Below, in pieces: positions 9,705-17,689 of a stretch of 64,000 nt of DNA. Positions within the stretch are counted from its first letter, which is position 1; each line of letters opens with the position of its first letter. Made by a program: the position numbers and the translations under genes. The DNA is from Jeotgalicoccus meleagridis (GTDB taxonomy: Bacteria; Bacillota; Bacilli; Staphylococcales; Salinicoccaceae). Location of the stretch: NCBI RefSeq assembly GCF_903994045.1, contig NZ_CAJEWD010000008.1, forward strand, positions 386,433 to 450,432, given 5' to 3'. The notes under the pieces are model-generated. The model had not been told where the DNA came from, searched no databases, and saw nothing but the letters and a program-made list of their open reading frames with translations.

Positions 9705-10139
9705 ATGTGGCATTTAAAATCGTTTGATGAACTTTCAAATAGTGAACTAGAACAAATTTTTAGACTTAGAGAAGCTATTTTTATAGTCGAACAAAAATCA
9801 TATTTTAATGATATCGATGGGAAAGACTACAATGCACTTCATCTTTTTAATAAAGATGAAAGCAATAATATCTGGGCATATAGTAGAATTTTAAATTATA
9901 CTGATTATGTTTCTTTTGGACGTGTAACTGTTCAACAAACAAAACGAGGTAATGGTAATGGACGAAAACTATTAGACAAAGTTTTTGATGTCATAAATGA
10001 AAAATATCCTGATAAGGACATACGCATACTTGCCATGAGTTATCTGAGATCATTTTATGAATCCTATGGTTTTAAAGCAGTTTCTGAAGAATATATTGTC
10101 GACCAACATCCACACATAGATATGATATACTTCCGTTGA
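9705..10139 (+). CDS. GNAT N-acetyltransferase, ElaA family
   Basis: The 144-residue protein begins MWHLKSFDELSNSELEQIF, followed by the ElaA signature FIVEQKSYFNDIDGKD. It keeps the GNAT acetyl-CoA loop VQQTKRGNGNGRKLLD (family Q/R-x-x-G-x-G/A) and a late YGFKAVSEEYIVDQHPHIDM segment. ElaA-type proteins are soluble acetyltransferases of unknown substrate. The gene has a clear TTGGAGG site and is one of only two plus-strand genes within the polymer locus. It ends at a bidirectional terminator shared with the lipoprotein gene. Its relation to glycan synthesis is unproven; acetylation of an amine is the expected chemistry. Confidence 0.8.
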   Translation: MWHLKSFDELSNSELEQIFRLREAIFIVEQKSYFNDIDGKDYNALHLFNKDESNNIWAYSRILNYTDYVSFGRVTVQQTKRGNGNGRKLLDKVFDVINEKYPDKDIRILAMSYLRSFYESYGFKAVSEEYIVDQHPHIDMIYFR

Positions 10140-10145
10140 TATTTA

Positions 10146-10176
10146 AAGGTACTCTAAAATTCATCTAGAGTACCTT
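10146..10176. terminator. Bidirectional terminator between convergent genes
   Basis: Eleven-base perfect stem AAGGTACTCTA / TAGAGTACCTT with a 9-nt loop, 6 bases after the GNAT stop and 17 bases beyond the end of the convergent lipoprotein gene. Confidence 0.75.
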
Positions 10177-10193
10177 GTTACTAAGTATATATT

Positions 10194-10631
10194 TTATTCT
10201 TTAGTTAGAGTTAGTCTTTCTTCAAACGATTTATGATAACTGACTCGTATATTGTCTGCATTATCAATTGATTCAATAGGTCCTTTTGAAGTTAGCTTTG
10301 TCTCAATAAACTCATCATCATTAAAGTATGAAATATAAGCATCGATATTTAACACATATGTTTCACTACTATCATATTCTATTTTAGGTGACACTCTATA
10401 ATCAATGCTACCAGCGTGTTCACCATTAAAGTTCACCCAGCCAGCTTCTGAATCGTTAAGGTTTAAGACTGATTCTCCATTAGCTACGTTGCTTGTTTCT
10501 TTTATTTCACTAGTTTCTTCAGATAAATTATTATTATCATCTGTTTCTTCTTCATTATTCCCATCTTCCCCGCTACATGCGGATAAAACTAATAATGTAG
10601 TCCCAAAAACCAATAAAGATCTAAATTTCAT
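10194..10631 (-). CDS. Small secreted lipoprotein, paralogue of the one at 1354
   Basis: A 145-residue protein with a type II signal peptide: MKFRSLLVFGTTLLVLSAC, with the lipidated Cys at residue 19. An acidic, low-complexity linker (NNEEETDDNNNLSEET) is followed by the same ~90-residue domain as the lipoprotein at 1354: GWVNFNGEH ... IEYDSSETYVLN ... AYISYFNDDEFIETK ... ERLTLTK. GGAGGG precedes the ATG. It should sit on the outer membrane face. It is monocistronic between a bidirectional terminator and the divergent ATP-grasp gene. Function unknown. Confidence 0.8.
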   Translation of the reverse strand: MKFRSLLVFGTTLLVLSACSGEDGNNEEETDDNNNLSEETSEIKETSNVANGESVLNLNDSEAGWVNFNGEHAGSIDYRVSPKIEYDSSETYVLNIDAYISYFNDDEFIETKLTSKGPIESIDNADNIRVSYHKSFEERLTLTKE

Positions 10632-10800
10632 TTATTTCCCTCCATTTATTTAAATATTACACTTCTAATAATATCAAACATTTAAGATTAAAGTTCTTTT
10701 TCTTTTAAAGTTATAATAATTTATAAATCGGAATTAGACTTTAATGTTATGATAATATAAACTTTTAATATAAATAACATTATAAATGAGGTACTGTTAT

Positions 10801-12006
10801 ATGGACGAGCTACTCTTAAAAAAAACTATGGAAAAACTAAATTTAAAAGACAGAAAGGAAATCGAATATCCTGCCGATGCTACTACAGATTTACTAATCC
10901 AAAGTCAATTTGCTTTGAAAAATGCTAATATTCCATTCAAAAAAATACCTAAAAAATCTACTAAAAGAAAAGGATATTTCCTCAGGCTTTTTGATGAAAA
11001 TCAAAAACCATTTCTAGATTTTACTAAAGGATTTTACCCTAACAACATAGGTATTGGTAAAGTAATTTCGAACGATAAATTATTAACAGAACAATTTTTA
11101 ACTTATGCAGGTGTGAAAACCCCAAATACAAAATTTTTCAAGCCAAGTGAGTATTCAAGTGCAGTTCGATATGTTAATTCCCAAGACGGCAAGTGTGTAT
11201 TAAAACCTAAAGATCTAAGACAATCTCTTGGAGCATTTAGAGATGTTGATAGTTCCAATATAGATAGCGCTTGGCATAAAAATTTAAAAATTCAAAAACA
11301 ATATAAAGTGAAGAACCCATTAATAATCATACAAAAGCAAGTCGAAGGTCTTGAATTAAGGATAACTGTGTTAGAAGGCAAAGCTGATACAGCTACATTA
11401 CGAGCACCTGGTTATGTTGTAGGTGATGGCAAGTCTAGTATAAAAAGTTTAATTGATCAAAAAAATGAAATAAGAAAGAAAAATAACTTCCACTTTAAAA
11501 ACCCATTTAAATTAAACAAAATTTTAGAAGATAGCTTACACAATAGAGATTTAAGCTTAGATTCTATATTAGATAAGGATGAATATTTAATATTATACCC
11601 TACAGTTGGTATAGCAACTGGACGCGATAACATTGAAATCAGTGAATTTATTCATCCAAATATTTTCAGACAAGCAGAAGATGCAGTAACTGCAATTCCT
11701 AATGTTCACACAGCTGGAGTTGATATTATAATAAGTAACCTAGACGCAAATGAAGGTACTGTACTTGAAGTTAACCAAAACCCTGCATTTCAAGTGAACT
11801 ATTTTAATATGTATGGAAAGCAACAAGACCCATTATCAACTCTTTTTTCAAACTTTAAATTAGAGCATAAAGTTTTAAATGAAAATATTAAACTAAAAGA
11901 TTTAGATCAAAATGAGCTTGATACAATATTAGAGCGATATCGTTTCTTGTTTAAAAAACAGAATATTTTAGCTGATAGTATCAAACAAATAATTCAAGAA
12001 AAATAA
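10801..12006 (+). CDS. ATP-grasp ligase, cyanophycin synthetase/GshAB-like
   Basis: The 401-residue protein shows the ATP-grasp fold. It has LTEQFLTYAGVKTPNTKFF (pre-ATP-grasp helix), CVLKPKDLRQSLGAF (nucleotide-binding Lys and the flexible loop), LELRITVLEGKADTATLRAPGYVVGDGKSSIKSLI (close to the V-V-G-D-G-K-S-T-I-x-E-L-I stretch of cyanophycin synthetase and GshAB) and GTVLEVNQNPAF (Mg ligands E and N). Such enzymes join a carboxylate, activated as acyl phosphate, to an amine. There is no MurE-like second ligase domain, so it is not a full CphA. The start is ATG 10801, correctly spaced from GAGG; the upstream in-frame ATG at 10786 overlaps that site. It is a paralogue of the gene at 13876 and converges on the AsnB-like gene. 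Confidence 0.8.
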   Translation: MDELLLKKTMEKLNLKDRKEIEYPADATTDLLIQSQFALKNANIPFKKIPKKSTKRKGYFLRLFDENQKPFLDFTKGFYPNNIGIGKVISNDKLLTEQFLTYAGVKTPNTKFFKPSEYSSAVRYVNSQDGKCVLKPKDLRQSLGAFRDVDSSNIDSAWHKNLKIQKQYKVKNPLIIIQKQVEGLELRITVLEGKADTATLRAPGYVVGDGKSSIKSLIDQKNEIRKKNNFHFKNPFKLNKILEDSLHNRDLSLDSILDKDEYLILYPTVGIATGRDNIEISEFIHPNIFRQAEDAVTAIPNVHTAGVDIIISNLDANEGTVLEVNQNPAFQVNYFNMYGKQQDPLSTLFSNFKLEHKVLNENIKLKDLDQNELDTILERYRFLFKKQNILADSIKQIIQEK

Positions 12007-12033
12007 GAATCCATAAGGATTCTTATTTTTTTC
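12005..12033 (+). terminator. Intrinsic terminator for the ATP-grasp gene
   Basis: Stem AAGAATCC / GGATTCTT (12005-12012 and 12017-12024) with a 4-nt loop and a T-run after it. It starts in the stop codon of the ATP-grasp gene and overlaps the stop of the convergent AsnB-like gene. Confidence 0.8.
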
Positions 12034-13840
12034 TTTGTTCAATTTTTATTCTCCCCGCATCTACCCACGTAGATGTAGTGAAATTAGCTCTATAAACTAT
12101 ATTTACTACTACAGGTTTATCTATAATTTCAATATCTATCCCCTTATTCAAGTCCAATATATCATACACTTCTATACTATCACTTTTCTTCAAGATGATA
12201 TTTATTTTATTTTTTGCTTTCTGATTTCTATAAAAACTTGTAAGCTTTACCGTTATTGGTTCAGCAAACTTTTCTATAGAAAAGCTATAAGAATCATAAA
12301 TATTAGTTAATTGAACATCTGGTTTTACCAATAAAGATCCATTCTCTTCTATGAGCTCTATTTTATTAATCGCTTTGACTAAAATATTTCCAATAGAACT
12401 AGTTTCTAAATCATCATCATTTTCTTGGTCATTTTCTTTGACAGAAACTAGGGAGTTAATACCAAATTTCAATAGTACAGGCCAATAGTTATTAATAATT
12501 TCTTTATATAAACGAAATTCTCTTTTTTCATCTGTTGGTGGAGTTTGAATATAATCAATCATCTTTCTACAGTTAGTAAATATAAACTCTTCAGTTTCTG
12601 GATCCGTTTCTAAAGTTAGCATGCTATGCCAATTACCCATACGAGATTCTAAATGGAATAAATCAAAGTAATGTCTACCTTTAGTTATTCCTTCAGAGAT
12701 TAAATTCCTTGTAAAGTAAGACTCAACTTCCTCATCAAAATCAGCATGATCAAAAAATCTTTGTGGCAAACCATGAACACATTTTTTATAAAACTCAAGT
12801 GTATCTTCTTGCTTATCTAATTCACTTGGAAAGTCTGCTTTACCCATACCAAAAACAGTTGATTTCACATGAATTGCTTTATTATAATACTTCTTTTTAT
12901 AATAATTTGCTAAAGCATAGGCATGTTTAGAATTATAGATTTTATTTAATTCTTTTACTTCTTCTTTACTCGGTGTATATTCAGAAAGTTTAATTATGCT
13001 GTGATTCCAACCTAAATAATCACGCATATCTGTTGTGATTTTCTCATCTATTTTATATATTTTTTTTGCCATTTTAGTTGCTAGTTTTTTTCTTGATTGT
13101 GTATATGTAAGGTACTCCATTTCATTACTAAAATCGCGAGTCAATGCTGCAGAAACTCTTGAATCAACCCCTGCTGTAACAGTAACAAACTTATCATTTT
13201 CAATACTTTCTAAAAATCGTCTACTTTCATCTAGATAAGGTTTCATTTCTTTAAATACTTCAATGCTAGATTTTTTGTTAAGTTCAACTCTAGGATAAAA
13301 TCTTGTAAACTCAAATGTTTCATAATCCAAGTATAAACTTGGATTAAATTTATATACTTCTTTAAATCTTGTAAAGTCTAGTTCAGTATGAAACCCAGCT
13401 GATCTCTGTTCTAGTTGAATATCAAACTCGTTTAATATTTCACGCATTATTGAATCATGAGAACTTAGTATTTTACTCTCCTCATGGTAAACTAATGGTC
13501 TTAATTGAGAAGCATCACTAAAAATTCTTGTAATACCTTCTTTGTAAATTATAAAATTATACCTTCCATTAATATAATCGAGTTCTTCTTCTAGATTATT
13601 ACTCTTAAGAATATTTATTAATATATCTTCTCTGTCTATATTTCCATCTCTAATATCAAAACAATAGCCAATCATGGTGATGGAATTACTACCATCTTGT
13701 ACTTGAATTATGTCTACTGTCTGATCATAGTATAAATTTAAACTTTCTATATTTACTCTTTTAAAGTCGGACAACACATTATCTAAATTCCATTCACTAA
13801 TCACATAGCTTGATTCGTAATTAATGTCTTTTACTTTCAT
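12023..13840 (-). CDS. Asparagine synthetase-like amide ligase with C-terminal beta domain
   Basis: A 605-residue AsnB-like protein. The N-terminal half has NGRYNFIIY and FSDASQLRPLVYH (about 117-128, the counterpart of the AsnB S-D-P-x-G-x-R-P-L-Y strand) but starts MKVKDIN, with no catalytic Cys2. The PP-loop reads TAGVDSRVS at about 222-230, so the usual S-G-G is T-A-G. The last ~120 residues form a beta-rich domain ending STWVDAGRIKIEQRKK, shared with the paralogue at 3216. GGGGTG precedes the ATG. It is the last gene of the 12023-20462 run, 35 bp after the ATP-grasp gene. The pairing of two different amide-forming ATP enzymes suggests a shared product. Confidence 0.75.
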   Translation of the reverse strand: MKVKDINYESSYVISEWNLDNVLSDFKRVNIESLNLYYDQTVDIIQVQDGSNSITMIGYCFDIRDGNIDREDILINILKSNNLEEELDYINGRYNFIIYKEGITRIFSDASQLRPLVYHEESKILSSHDSIMREILNEFDIQLEQRSAGFHTELDFTRFKEVYKFNPSLYLDYETFEFTRFYPRVELNKKSSIEVFKEMKPYLDESRRFLESIENDKFVTVTAGVDSRVSAALTRDFSNEMEYLTYTQSRKKLATKMAKKIYKIDEKITTDMRDYLGWNHSIIKLSEYTPSKEEVKELNKIYNSKHAYALANYYKKKYYNKAIHVKSTVFGMGKADFPSELDKQEDTLEFYKKCVHGLPQRFFDHADFDEEVESYFTRNLISEGITKGRHYFDLFHLESRMGNWHSMLTLETDPETEEFIFTNCRKMIDYIQTPPTDEKREFRLYKEIINNYWPVLLKFGINSLVSVKENDQENDDDLETSSIGNILVKAINKIELIEENGSLLVKPDVQLTNIYDSYSFSIEKFAEPITVKLTSFYRNQKAKNKINIILKKSDSIEVYDILDLNKGIDIEIIDKPVVVNIVYRANFTTSTWVDAGRIKIEQRKK

Positions 13841-13875
13841 TATTGCACCCCATAATCATAATGCTCATTAATTTA

Positions 13876-15027
13876 CTAATGTTTTTCGAGTAGTTTCCTT
13901 GAGTATCTATCTTTTAATAATGAAAACTTATATATATTATTCAACATAACAACACTATCGTTGTCTATTTTAATATTATTCATGATTTCACCTTTTAATT
14001 TAAGTATTTTTAATAAATCTTTAAAAGGTTCCTTTGGACTTCCCTTTAAGGGAAGATGATGCATTGTATGGTTGGCATTAGTATTGATTTCTATTATAAA
14101 GGCCTCGTCCTTAGTAAAGTCCTCGGTCATCATGTCTACACCACCACTATAAAATCCGGGAATAGAAGCTATAGAGTTCAAAGCTATTTCTTTAATCTCA
14201 TCAGAGACAATATCAGTAATATCAATACTCTCACCACCAAGGGTTAAGTTAGATATGTCACTTAATAGATATACTTCATTATTTTTTAAAATATCATCTA
14301 AAGACTTATTATCGCTTGCAAGTCTGGTTATAAGTTTCTTATCAATAGGTATCAATTTCTTTTGAAAGTATTTTATTAGAATTCTTTCATCATTTTTCTC
14401 TTTGATAAGTTCCTGAATTGTACTCTTACCATCACCTACAACATGTGCAGGTAATCTCAAAGTAACTGCCGATACTTGCCCCTCAATTACTGATACCCTA
14501 ACATCGAAACCGCTAACAAAACGTTGAACGATACAAGTCGGATTCTTAACTTTACTCTTTCTCTGTGCATGAATCGATGCGTTCCATGAATTGACGAAAT
14601 TTTCACTAGTTACATTTAATTCGATACCTTTTCCACCAGCTAATGACAAGGGTTTTAACACAAATGCAGAATCTGGATTACTGTCTACATATTCTTTAGC
14701 TTCTTTAAATTCTGTTACGGTAAACACTTTAGAATTTAAACTCAGAAAACCCTGGTCATTTAAAAACTTCTCAAGCTTATACTTATCCCTACATAGATTA
14801 AATGCTTCTTTAGATGTAGTAGACACTCTTAAGCCTTTTAGGCTACCAATTAATCTACTTCCATCATAAAAGTTTGTTAATTTTAGTTTTCTGTCTCTCT
14901 TAATTACTAAGCCGATATCTCTCGCATAACTATCTAAAAATTCGGATGTAACATTCTTTGAATCATCATAAGAATTATTATTGATTTTACTATATTTCAG
15001 AATTACTTCCTCTAATAATTTATTCAT
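13876..15027 (-). CDS. ATP-grasp ligase, cyanophycin synthetase/GshAB-like
   Basis: A 383-residue ATP-grasp protein, paralogous to that at 10801. Visible motifs are FVLKPLSLAGGKGIEL (ATP-binding Lys and a glycine-rich loop that is more canonical than in its paralogue), FDVRVSVIEGQVSAVTLRLPAHVVGDGKSTIQELI, and AFIIEINTNANHTMHHLP with the Mg-binding E-I-N-T-N. The start is placed at ATG 15027 with GGGG upstream; the longer frame would begin within the upstream hairpin region. Expected chemistry is ATP-dependent amide or peptide bond formation on a soluble substrate. It lies between the CgeB-GT2 gene (upstream) and the AsnB-like gene (downstream) in one run of minus-strand genes. Confidence 0.8.
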   Translation of the reverse strand: MNKLLEEVILKYSKINNNSYDDSKNVTSEFLDSYARDIGLVIKRDRKLKLTNFYDGSRLIGSLKGLRVSTTSKEAFNLCRDKYKLEKFLNDQGFLSLNSKVFTVTEFKEAKEYVDSNPDSAFVLKPLSLAGGKGIELNVTSENFVNSWNASIHAQRKSKVKNPTCIVQRFVSGFDVRVSVIEGQVSAVTLRLPAHVVGDGKSTIQELIKEKNDERILIKYFQKKLIPIDKKLITRLASDNKSLDDILKNNEVYLLSDISNLTLGGESIDITDIVSDEIKEIALNSIASIPGFYSGGVDMMTEDFTKDEAFIIEINTNANHTMHHLPLKGSPKEPFKDLLKILKLKGEIMNNIKIDNDSVVMLNNIYKFSLLKDRYSRKLLEKH

Positions 15028-15048
15028 TAAAATTCGCCCCATTACAAT

Positions 15049-15076
15049 GTACAAGTAGTATTCATACTACTTGTAC
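15049..15076 (-). other. Perfect 12-bp hairpin between glycosyltransferase and ATP-grasp genes
   Basis: GTACAAGTAGTA / TACTACTTGTAC with a 4-nt loop spans the stop codon of the CgeB-GT2 gene. No T-run follows on the minus strand, so it is not a standard terminator. It could protect or process the mRNA or lower expression of the two downstream ligase genes. Confidence 0.6.
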
Positions 15077-17673
15077 TCCAATCTAACATTATTCAAGAAT
15101 TCTTGAACTTCAATTTCATACTTAGGATTAAATTGCTCATATAAATCAATAATATCTAAGAAGCGTCTTACAGCGTCTGGCTTATCTGACTCTGCCACCC
15201 TTTCTAATCTCGGTATATACCACTTTCTTACATAAAAACTTAGTCTTTCTTTCAAGTATACATCAAGCAGTCCATATTTTTTCAAGAAAGGAATTCTTTC
15301 TAATTCGAGCACATAATATTTGTCGAAAAATGTCTTAGAGACGGTGTTTGTCACACTTCCAGAAACAGCAGCATAATAAACGTGTATGAACTTATCAATT
15401 CCTTGGATACTATTACAATTTAATACAAGTTCTTGGAAGAACATAGTATCTTGACCCGCTGCACCTTCAATCATAATCAAGTCATTATCAATAATGATTG
15501 ATCTTTTAACTATTAATGCCTGAATACTCTGGACTCTCATTGCAGCTCTAACCATGTATTCTTTAGGATCTGAAATGAATAGTTTCCCAAAGTTATATTT
15601 TTTTATTGTTCCTGTATATTTACCTGCTGTACGTTTGTCACTATCTTCTTTGATGATATTTCCAACTACCATATCAACGTCTTTTTCTTTGATTAGATTC
15701 AGCATTTGATGGAAACCATCACCAGTTGCTTCATTATCTGGGTCTAGATAAGTAATAAAATCTGTTGTAGCTAATCTAGCTCCTTTATTTCTTGGTCTTG
15801 ATGCACTTCCTGAACCTGTTTCAAATTCATAATATACAATATCTGGATGACGTCTTAGTATACGATTGATAATTTTAATAGTAGTTTCATCAGTACTTCC
15901 ATCGTTAACAAAGATGATTTCCATCTTATCAAAACTTGAGGATCGTTTTAGACTTGCAAAACACTTCTCTTCCAAATAGGTACCATTATTATGAATCGGT
16001 ACAATCACACTAAGTTCTTTTGATTTGTTAAATACATTAGTTATTTCTTCATTTAATTTTTTCTCAATAATTTCTTGATTATCTAAATTATAACCTTTCT
16101 TAATTTCATGAATTCCCTCTATATTATTGAGAGCAGCTGTATCATACATAGTTTTATACATATTATTAGAATATTCCGTGTAAACATGTGAAGAAACATC
16201 ATTTAGTTTAGAAACGAAATTAACATCCGTATATTTAAAACCGGAGTAGAGTTCTTCTAAATAATACTCTTCATATAAATAATCTTTTCCAAAAAAAGTT
16301 ACAAAATCATATTCTTTGATCATATCAAGAGTCAGATTATCTAGTAATACTGATGCTTTGTTATCAAATAACTGTCTATCATAATCATCTTGTAAAGTAT
16401 CATCTTCAAGTACGACTAAAACATTTGATTTTATGATAGGTAGATTTATGCCTATATCATGAGCGATCTGCATAATTCGATGATATGTAGTGTGTTCTTT
16501 CATGACAGTTCTTATACTTTTCGCCTGAAGTTCTTTTAAATCCTCATCAGATGTATTGTGAATTACTTTAAAATCATCAGGTGCATTAATCATACGTACA
16601 TTAGGGAATTGATTATTAATACCCGTATTATAATTTGATAATAAAATATTTCCAAATGCTTGCAATTCGTAGACTCTATTTGCAAACATCGTGTTGGAGT
16701 ATTTAACAGAATTCATATTGATACTCCATCTAAATATTTTATGCAGTTTCATTAAAAATTCATGATTCACTGGTGGAGTTAAATAGGGAATAAATTCTTC
16801 CGGAAATTGGTATCTTGGATCTTGAAGCTCTAAATTTCTATCTATAATAGTTAATGGCACATTTTCTTTGATTATTGATTTGAATAATCTAGAAGTTTCA
16901 GTCATTCTTACTGGATATTTCGTTAACCAACTTCCAGCAAAAAGTACCTCATCTTTGTATTCATTTGAAATATCACTTCTTGTACCAACTGGATTATGAA
17001 TAAGTGGGTTTACTCCAAACTGAAGTACTCCAACATTCTCATTAGAAGTATACTTTTTATATAATCTGACCATTTCGCTTGCACTAGTATATATATATTG
17101 ACAATGTTTAGCTAAACTCTTAAATAAGTTATAGTTCACTGGATCCTCTTTAGAATAAAATACAGTCGGTATCCCACGTCTATTATATTCTTCAGCTAAA
17201 TCTATCATTTGTCTTCTAATCGGACCATTCGCACTTGAAGAACCTAGCCAACTTTGATCAATTCCTCTCCATGTTGTCGCAAAAATAACAAAATCATAAT
17301 TTTTATAATCAAAACGTTCGTGTCTAGAAATATAATCGACATTAGCAACATCTTTAAAAGAATTATAAAGAAATTCATCTGCAATCAAGCCGATATGGAT
17401 ATTTAATTTTTTGAAAACTCTACTCCCATTACTGTCAGGAATGCTTTCAACCACTTTTTTAAATTTATCCAATGCTTCATCACGTTTTAAATCTTTTATT
17501 TTCAGATAATAAAATGGATCTGAATCTTGTTTGAATAAATAATTTGGACTATATTCATGTATATTCACACTGGGATTCAAAGTATTAATCATAGTGTTTA
17601 GAGTTTTGTCAAAGTCTGAATCTAATTCTCTATAATACTTGTCCAGTGCATGCCTAAGCTCATCTCTTTCCAT
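15067..17673 (-). CDS. Bifunctional glycosyltransferase: CgeB-like GT plus GT2 domain
   Basis: An 868-residue protein. Residues ~95-400 form a GT-B CgeB-like domain: HIGLIADEFLYNSFKDV, IPTVFYSKEDPVNYNLF, VLQFGVNPLIHNP, VLFAGSWLTKYPVR and the nucleotide-sugar end MFANRVYELQAFGNILLSNYNTGINN. A linker of ~150 residues follows, then a GT2 domain from ~555 with LSVIVPIHNNGTYL, IIFVNDGSTD and the metal site TYLDPDNE. No membrane helix is visible, so it would act on the cytoplasmic face. It is closely related to the gene at 20576, and both follow a GW-like gene, indicating duplication of a two-gene module. Its hairpin-containing 3' end is noted separately. Confidence 0.85.
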   Translation of the reverse strand: MERDELRHALDKYYRELDSDFDKTLNTMINTLNPSVNIHEYSPNYLFKQDSDPFYYLKIKDLKRDEALDKFKKVVESIPDSNGSRVFKKLNIHIGLIADEFLYNSFKDVANVDYISRHERFDYKNYDFVIFATTWRGIDQSWLGSSSANGPIRRQMIDLAEEYNRRGIPTVFYSKEDPVNYNLFKSLAKHCQYIYTSASEMVRLYKKYTSNENVGVLQFGVNPLIHNPVGTRSDISNEYKDEVLFAGSWLTKYPVRMTETSRLFKSIIKENVPLTIIDRNLELQDPRYQFPEEFIPYLTPPVNHEFLMKLHKIFRWSINMNSVKYSNTMFANRVYELQAFGNILLSNYNTGINNQFPNVRMINAPDDFKVIHNTSDEDLKELQAKSIRTVMKEHTTYHRIMQIAHDIGINLPIIKSNVLVVLEDDTLQDDYDRQLFDNKASVLLDNLTLDMIKEYDFVTFFGKDYLYEEYYLEELYSGFKYTDVNFVSKLNDVSSHVYTEYSNNMYKTMYDTAALNNIEGIHEIKKGYNLDNQEIIEKKLNEEITNVFNKSKELSVIVPIHNNGTYLEEKCFASLKRSSSFDKMEIIFVNDGSTDETTIKIINRILRRHPDIVYYEFETGSGSASRPRNKGARLATTDFITYLDPDNEATGDGFHQMLNLIKEKDVDMVVGNIIKEDSDKRTAGKYTGTIKKYNFGKLFISDPKEYMVRAAMRVQSIQALIVKRSIIIDNDLIMIEGAAGQDTMFFQELVLNCNSIQGIDKFIHVYYAAVSGSVTNTVSKTFFDKYYVLELERIPFLKKYGLLDVYLKERLSFYVRKWYIPRLERVAESDKPDAVRRFLDIIDLYEQFNPKYEIEVQEFLNNVRLEYK

Positions 17674-17689
17674 TAGTCACACTCTTTCA

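Noticed and set aside
10405..10653. Plus-strand frame opposite the lipoprotein gene
   Set aside because: The minus-strand frame has a signal peptide, lipobox, paralogue and ribosome-binding site; the opposite frame has none of these.
1754..13840. The AsnB-like genes as true asparagine synthetases
   Set aside because: They lack the Cys2 nucleophile, occur three times and sit in a glycan locus, so simple asparagine synthesis is unlikely.
12035..14869. Several plus-strand frames opposite the AsnB-like and ATP-grasp genes
   Set aside because: They are shadows of conserved minus-strand genes, with no start signals and no recognisable protein features.
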